A stretch of DNA of 19,786 nt from Clostridia bacterium (GTDB lineage: Bacteria > Bacillota > Clostridia > Christensenellales > UBA3700), in the NCBI GenBank assembly GCA_900772745.1, contig CAAGRV010000173.1, positions 1 to 19,786 of the forward strand, in the 5' to 3' direction. This document shows positions 15,911 through 19,786 of the stretch, in pieces (the stretch's first letter is position 1; each line of letters begins with the position of its first letter). Below the pieces are notes generated by a model. That model was given only the letters and a program-made list of their open reading frames with translations. It made no database searches and was not told where the DNA came from. The translations under genes were made by a program, and so were the position numbers.

Positions 15911-16651
15911 TTATTGTGTGAGTTGGTCGGTTGAAATATACTCAGGTTTTTTGATATTGCACTCGAAAATGACGTTGTCAGCATATTTTCGTGCATTTGC
16001 TAAGTGTTCGGTTGTTCTAACAGTCCAGTTGATGATGAGTTTTTCGGGATTCTCTTTTTTGATTTTTGCAAAATACTCTTCTGGAAGATACTTGGTGGAC
16101 ACTGCCAAAAAGTCCACGTTTTTGTAGAGTTTGTGAGCTTTTTGCAACCATCTATTGGCGTTGGTGCTGTACAACTGACCAAGGATAAATTCTGGGTGAT
16201 TTTTGTGCCACCACTTGACAATACGCTCATCAAAAGACTCGATACAAATGTTGCCTTTGTAGTCTTTGACAATGTTGTAGACAGCTTCACATGTAGATTT
16301 TACACGAGTGGTTGTCTTGATTTCCAAGATAAGCGGAACTCTACCAGCTACCATATCGAGCATATCTGTGAGCAGTGGAATGCACTCATCAGTGTTCATC
16401 AACTTGTAGTCTTCGAGTCTGTCCGAATTGATTTTTGGCGCTTTGGTGGTGATACCGCAAGTGCGTTTCAACGACCAGTCGTGATGAATGATGACTTTGC
16501 CATCGAGAGTAAGATATACGTCGAATTCTATGCCGTAGCCGTGTTCGACAGCGTTGCGAAAAGCTTTCATAGAATTTTCTGGTATGTCAATGTTGTTGTG
16601 TAGTCCTCTGTGAGCAATAGGCGTGCTCAATAGCCATGCTGTGTTTCTCAA
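15911..16651 (-). CDS. Glycerophosphodiester phosphodiesterase (GDPD family), cytoplasmic
   Basis: GDPD enzymes cleave glycerophosphodiesters, the deacylation products of phospholipids, to glycerol 3-phosphate and an alcohol. The TIM-barrel signature is complete. His14-Arg15 in PIAHRGLH and Glu26 in PENS come first, then Glu42 and Asp44 in IEFDVYLTLDG, and the second catalytic histidine is His57 in VIIHHDWSLKR. LILEIKT and INWTVRT near the end are also family features. The 246 residues carry no signal peptide or membrane anchor, so it should act in the cytoplasm. The start is TTG at 16651, forming a 4-bp TTGA overlap with the upstream stop; AAGGAG (16660-16665) is 8 nt upstream, which makes this non-ATG start convincing. 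Some relatives act on other lipid phosphodiesters, so the substrate is open. Confidence 0.93.
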   Translation of the reverse strand: MRNTAWLLSTPIAHRGLHNNIDIPENSMKAFRNAVEHGYGIEFDVYLTLDGKVIIHHDWSLKRTCGITTKAPKINSDRLEDYKLMNTDECIPLLTDMLDMVAGRVPLILEIKTTTRVKSTCEAVYNIVKDYKGNICIESFDERIVKWWHKNHPEFILGQLYSTNANRWLQKAHKLYKNVDFLAVSTKYLPEEYFAKIKKENPEKLIINWTVRTTEHLANARKYADNVIFECNIKKPEYISTDQLTQ

Positions 16652-17256
16652 TATCCTAACTCCTTATTTATCAAAATTATATGTACTTGTTTTTGCAATT
16701 TTGTAGGGTGGTGCACGATAACAGTCGTGTTGCACATACAGTCATCGCTGGCACAATTGGCGCATTTGCCAGTGTATTTGCAAGGCGTTTCTCTATCTAG
16801 TCTTACTGCGTTGAGATGGCAAGTATAGTTGCGAATACGCTCAATCGCCGCATTGAAATCTTCTACGATTTTGTTGACGCCGATGACATAAATGATATTT
16901 GGTACGCCGAATATCAGGGTAGATACACGGTTGGCAGTGCCGTCAATATTGACAAGATCGCCGTCTTTGGTGATAGCGTTGGCAGATGCCATATACCAGT
17001 CGGCGTGACGAGCATATTCGTACAAGTTGTCTTTTTTGTCCGCAGGCACAAGGCTGTGAGAGAGCACTTCTACGCCCTTGTTTTGGAGCAACAAGTCTAC
17101 GCCCAGTTGTTTGACGGTCATACTGCCGCCTATGCCAATGCTTTGACCTTTTTGAACAAGGTCTAGTATGATTTGGTTTGCCTCTTGTTCATTTTGAGCA
17201 TAGTGCGGAATGAACTTTTTTGCTTTAAGTTTGTCAAGTAATTCTTCGATTTGCAT
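16648..17256 (-). CDS. LUD-domain (DUF162, lactate-utilization-type) protein
   Basis: This 202-residue protein has the LUD fold seen in LutC and in the C-terminal part of LutB: GIGGSMTVKQLG in the nucleotide-loop-like position, WYMASANAITKDGDLVNIDGTANRV, and FGVPNIIYVIGVNKIV. The C-terminal third has a cysteine cluster, CKYTGKCANC...CMCN, followed by VIVHHPTK. The cluster is typical of stand-alone clostridial LUD proteins, so a bound metal or iron-sulfur centre is possible. LutABC oxidises L-lactate, but no lutA or lutB is present, and the role of solitary LUD proteins is unknown. I start at the ATG (17256), preceded by GGTGGGGG, rather than the GTG at 17268, which has no Shine-Dalgarno sequence. 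It is the first gene of a leftward operon with the GDPD gene. Confidence 0.85.
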   Translation of the reverse strand: MQIEELLDKLKAKKFIPHYAQNEQEANQIILDLVQKGQSIGIGGSMTVKQLGVDLLLQNKGVEVLSHSLVPADKKDNLYEYARHADWYMASANAITKDGDLVNIDGTANRVSTLIFGVPNIIYVIGVNKIVEDFNAAIERIRNYTCHLNAVRLDRETPCKYTGKCANCASDDCMCNTTVIVHHPTKLQKQVHIILINKELGY

Positions 17257-17279
17257 ATTCGCCCCCACCGTTTTTCTAT

Positions 17280-17308
17280 ATTATACAATTTTTTATTGCT
17301 AAAATCCA
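17280..17308 (-). promoter_or_regulatory. Promoter for the LUD-GDPD-small protein operon
   Basis: Read on the - strand, a perfect -10 TATAAT lies at 17285-17280 with TGGATT 17 nt upstream (17308-17303) as a weak -35. The -10 is about 24 nt before the LUD ATG, leaving a very short leader. The -35 is poor, so an activator or another spacing is possible. Confidence 0.55.
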
Positions 17309-17324
17309 TACATTTTTATATAAT
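17296..17324 (+). promoter_or_regulatory. Promoter for lepA-hemW
   Basis: TTGCTA (17296-17301) and a perfect -10 TATAAT (17319-17324) are 17 nt apart, 31 nt before the lepA ATG. It overlaps the leftward promoter in a 99-nt divergent region that holds no other feature. Confidence 0.7.
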
Positions 17325-17355
17325 AAGATTAAAGTATTTGAAAAAGGTAGAAATT

Positions 17356-19158
17356 ATGCCAAAAGATCAGTCAAAAATAAGGAATTTTTGTATAGTAGCC
17401 CACATTGACCACGGCAAAAGCACTCTTGCGGACCGCATTATGGACATTACGGAAACTGTTGCCAAGCGTGACGCCAAAGAGCAGTTGCTCGACAGTATGG
17501 ATATTGAGCGTGAGCGTGGTATTACTATCAAACTAACCCCAGTCAAAATGAAATACAACTATGAGGGAGAAGACTATGAACTCAATCTTATCGACACCCC
17601 TGGACACGTTGACTTTACCTATGAAGTTTCTCGTTCGCTCAAAGCGTGCGAGGGAGCTATTTTGATTGTGGACGCGTCCCAAGGCATAGAGGCCCAAACG
17701 CTTACCAACGTTTATCTAGCATTGGACAACGACCTAGAAATTATTCCTGTCATCAACAAAATCGACTTGCCATCGGCTCGTCCTGACGAAGTAAAAATGG
17801 AGATCGAAGACGTCATCGGACTAGACGCCGAGGACGCTCCGCTCATATCTGCCAAGGAGGGTATCAACATTGACAAGGTTGTCGAGCAAGTTATCAGATT
17901 GTTGCCACCACCAAGTGGCGATATGGACAAACCGCTCAAAGCTTTGATTTTCGACTCTTACTATGACAGCTACAAAGGCGCTATCTCATTTATACGTGTA
18001 TTCGACGGAGAAGTCAAGGCGGGCGATCGTATCAAAATGATGGCGACAGGCAAGATTTTTGATGTCACCGAAGTAGGCGTGTTCGTGCCAAAAATGCAAA
18101 CCCAAGACAGTTTGAGTGCGGGCGACGTAGGCTATCTTTGCGCTAGTATAAAGAATGTTGCCGACACCAAGGTGGGCGACACAATCACTTTGGCAGAAGG
18201 CGGTATCAGTCAGCCACTTCCAGGATATAAAGAAGTCGCTCCAATGGTTTACAGCGGTATTTATCCAGCCGACGGAGCTAAGTATAACGACCTAAAAGAT
18301 GCGCTCGAAAAACTCAAACTCAACGATGCTTCACTCGTATATGAACCAGAAGTTTCCACCGCTTTGGGCTTTGGTTTTAGATGCGGTTTTTTGGGATTGT
18401 TGCATATGGAAATCATCGAAGAGAGATTGGAGAGAGAATTCGACCTTGACCTTGTGACCACAGCACCAAGCGTTTCGTACCAAGTTGTGACCACCGACGG
18501 CAAAGTTGAGATTGTTTCCAATCCGTCCAACTTGCCACCAGCCAGCTCAATCGACCACATGGAAGAGCCTATGGTTAAAGCATTCTTGTTCACTCCACCA
18601 GAATATGTGGGCACGATTATGGAGCTTTGCCAAGACAAGCGTGGAGAATTCGTTGACTTGACATACCTAGACACCACCCGTGTGCGTATAGAGTATTCTA
18701 TGCCACTCAACGAGATTGTCTATGACTTTTTCGACTCGCTCAAATCTCGTAGCAAAGGCTATGCGTCACTCGACTATGAGATTGTAGGTTACAAGCAAAG
18801 CGACCTTGTCAAGTTGGATATTATGCTCAACAGCGAAGTTTGCGATGCGCTTAGTCTGATTGTACACAGAGAAAAGGCTTACGCTCGTGGCAGAGCTATT
18901 GCCGAAAAGCTCAAAGAAGTTATCCCAAGACAAATGTTCGAGATACCTATCCAAGCATCAATTGGCAACAAGGTTATCGCCAGAGAAACAGTCAAAGCAA
19001 TGCGTAAAGACGTGCTTGCCAAGTGTTATGGCGGTGATATTACTCGTAAGAAAAAGTTGCTCGAAAAGCAAAAAGAGGGCAAAAAACGTATGCGCCAAGT
19101 AGGCAATGTTCAGTTGCCTAGCGAGGCTTTTATGAGCATATTGAAGTTCGATAAATAA
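17356..19158 (+). CDS. lepA: Elongation factor 4 (LepA), ribosome back-translocating GTPase
   Basis: LepA/EF4 is a translational GTPase that acts on the ribosome and helps under ionic or cold stress and in 30S biogenesis. The G domain has AHIDHGKST at residues 15-23, the switch 1 region RERGITIKLT, DTPGH and the NKID specificity motif. Domain II, an EF-G-like domain III (GFRCGFLGLLHMEIIEERLERE) and domain V follow, and the LepA-specific C-terminal domain ends with KKLLEKQKEGKKRMR and VQLPSEAFMSILK. The length of 600 is exactly typical. I start at 17356, preceded by AAGGTAG, because this gives the usual short N-terminus MPKDQSKIRNF. An in-frame ATG at 17251 would add 35 residues with no family match, reading through the promoter region. 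hemW follows with a one-base overlap. Confidence 0.97.
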   Translation: MPKDQSKIRNFCIVAHIDHGKSTLADRIMDITETVAKRDAKEQLLDSMDIERERGITIKLTPVKMKYNYEGEDYELNLIDTPGHVDFTYEVSRSLKACEGAILIVDASQGIEAQTLTNVYLALDNDLEIIPVINKIDLPSARPDEVKMEIEDVIGLDAEDAPLISAKEGINIDKVVEQVIRLLPPPSGDMDKPLKALIFDSYYDSYKGAISFIRVFDGEVKAGDRIKMMATGKIFDVTEVGVFVPKMQTQDSLSAGDVGYLCASIKNVADTKVGDTITLAEGGISQPLPGYKEVAPMVYSGIYPADGAKYNDLKDALEKLKLNDASLVYEPEVSTALGFGFRCGFLGLLHMEIIEERLEREFDLDLVTTAPSVSYQVVTTDGKVEIVSNPSNLPPASSIDHMEEPMVKAFLFTPPEYVGTIMELCQDKRGEFVDLTYLDTTRVRIEYSMPLNEIVYDFFDSLKSRSKGYASLDYEIVGYKQSDLVKLDIMLNSEVCDALSLIVHREKAYARGRAIAEKLKEVIPRQMFEIPIQASIGNKVIARETVKAMRKDVLAKCYGGDITRKKKLLEKQKEGKKRMRQVGNVQLPSEAFMSILKFDK

Positions 19159-19707
19159 TGAAAAAATTAGGCATTTATATACACATTCCGTTTTGTTTGT
19201 CTAGATGCGTATATTGCGATTTTGTATCCAGTGTGATGGGACAACAAGACGTGGACAAATATATTGAGCATTTGACCAAAGAAATCAAAATGGTCGCATC
19301 TCAAATCAAATATCACTACCTTGTGGACACGGTTTATATCGGTGGTGGAACGCCATCGACGCTTACTCCCCGCCAGCTAGGTAGCATCGTACTTGCTATT
19401 CGCAAAAACTTCAAGACTGATATTCAAGAGTTTACTATCGAAGCCAATCCTTGCAATGTTGACGACAAAAAATTGCTTGCATACAAGCGAGCAGGTGTGA
19501 CAAGGATAAGTTTTGGTGTCCAAACTTTCAATGATGATATTTTGAAAGCAATCGACAGAAGACACACCGCCAGCCAAGCCAAAGAGGCTATCCAGCTTGC
19601 CCAAAGTCACGGATTGAGAGTGAGCATTGATTCTATGCTGGGGCTATGCGGTCAAACTATGCAAGACATAGACGACTTTGTGGCGGTGGTCAAAGAACTG
19701 AATATTC
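19158..19707 (+). CDS. hemW: HemW-like radical SAM protein, 5' part only (cut by chimeric contig end)
   Basis: HemW is a radical SAM protein related to oxygen-independent coproporphyrinogen oxidase, now regarded as a haem chaperone. The N-terminus has the radical SAM site IPFCLSRCVYCDF with Cys13, Cys17 and Cys20, then YIGGGTPSTL, TIEANPCNV, RISFGVQTFNDDILKAIDRRH and SIDSMLGL, which is the HemW order. About 182 genuine residues are seen of a protein usually near 370-390. The open frame runs to a stop at 19748, but residues from about 183 onward (RLEVFANSKYDAT) are read from an inverted copy of bases 19339-19417 and are not real. The start shares one base with the lepA stop. lepA-hemW is a conserved Bacillota pair, and haem-related or heat-shock genes (hrcA, grpE) may follow in the intact genome. 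Confidence 0.9.
19339..19417 (+). repeat. Left arm of a terminal inverted repeat (genuine hemW sequence)
   Basis: These 79 bases inside hemW recur exactly, as their reverse complement, at 19708-19786. This arm is in frame and encodes the conserved GGGTPSTL region, so it is the original copy. Confidence 0.95.
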
Positions 19708-19786
19708 GTCTTGAAGTTTTTGCGAATAGCAAGTACGATGCTACCTAGCTGGCGGGGAGTAAGCGTCGATGGCGTTCCACCACCGA
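19708..19786 (-). repeat. Right arm of the inverted repeat, probable chimeric contig end
   Basis: The last 79 bases of the window are the exact reverse complement of 19339-19417, with 290 nt between the arms. Just inside, TGAATAT (19699-19705) also matches the inverted partner, with two mismatches at 19706-19707, the short homology expected at a template-switch junction. The copy interrupts hemW. It is most likely an amplification or assembly artefact and should be trimmed. Confidence 0.9.

Noticed and set aside
17251..17355. 35-residue N-terminal extension of LepA
   Set aside because: It reads through the divergent promoter region and lacks family similarity; ATG at 17356 has a ribosome binding site and gives the usual 600 residues.
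19377..19610. Minus-strand open frame ending in the same residues as the HemW ORF
   Set aside because: The shared tail comes only from the terminal inverted repeat; the frame is otherwise a shadow of hemW.
1..19786. Search for CRISPR arrays, insertion sequences, phage genes, tRNA/rRNA genes, riboswitches or a novel defence system
   Set aside because: No spaced direct repeats, transposase motifs, tRNA-like folds or uncharacterised gene clusters were seen; nearly all bases belong to identifiable housekeeping genes.

Overview
The window reads as a chromosomal housekeeping region of a low-to-moderate GC, Gram-positive-type bacterium, most likely an uncultured member of the Clostridia or a nearby Bacillota lineage. 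Support comes from strong AGGAGG-type ribosome binding sites and from gene order: dprA-topA-trmFO-hslV-hslU, hisS-aspS, an Rrf2 regulator followed by cysteine desulfurase and IscU, and lepA-hemW are all Bacillota-style neighbourhoods. The standard code is used, with TGA as stop in yifB, hslV and the LUD gene. Taxonomy is inferred from gene content and synteny; no 16S gene is present.

Region 1 (1-13626, + strand) is one nearly gap-free gene train: a GT-C-type membrane glycosyltransferase-like protein whose 5' end is disturbed by the contig edge, yifB/comM, dprA, topA, trmFO, hslV, hslU, hisS, aspS and glyA. Neighbours overlap or lie within 9 nt, except for 35 nt before glyA, and the train ends in a rho-independent terminator. 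Themes are DNA uptake and processing (YifB, DprA), supercoiling (TopA), folate-dependent tRNA modification and one-carbon supply (TrmFO, GlyA), regulated proteolysis (HslVU) and tRNA charging (HisS, AspS).

Region 2 (13627-15761, + strand) is a compact iron-sulfur cluster unit: a well-formed sigma-A promoter with palindromes around it, an Rrf2/IscR-type regulator rich in cysteines, a cysteine desulfurase and an IscU scaffold. It closes with a terminator shared with the convergent operon.

Region 3 (15760-17256, - strand) is a three-gene operon read leftward: a LUD-domain protein, a glycerophosphodiester phosphodiesterase starting at a coupled TTG, and a 44-residue glycine-rich single-helix membrane protein with a very good ribosome binding site.

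Region 4 (17257-19786, + strand) starts from a divergent promoter region and holds lepA (EF4) and the 5' part of hemW. The last 79 bases of the window are an exact reverse complement of 19339-19417. This fold-back is most easily explained as a chimeric contig end, so the C-terminal tail of the HemW ORF is not real.

I see no mobile element, CRISPR array, phage gene, tRNA, rRNA, T-box or riboswitch, and no clear novel system. The items most worth a second look are the 44-aa membrane protein, the LUD-GDPD operon, the palindromes upstream of the Rrf2 gene, and the artefactual contig end.
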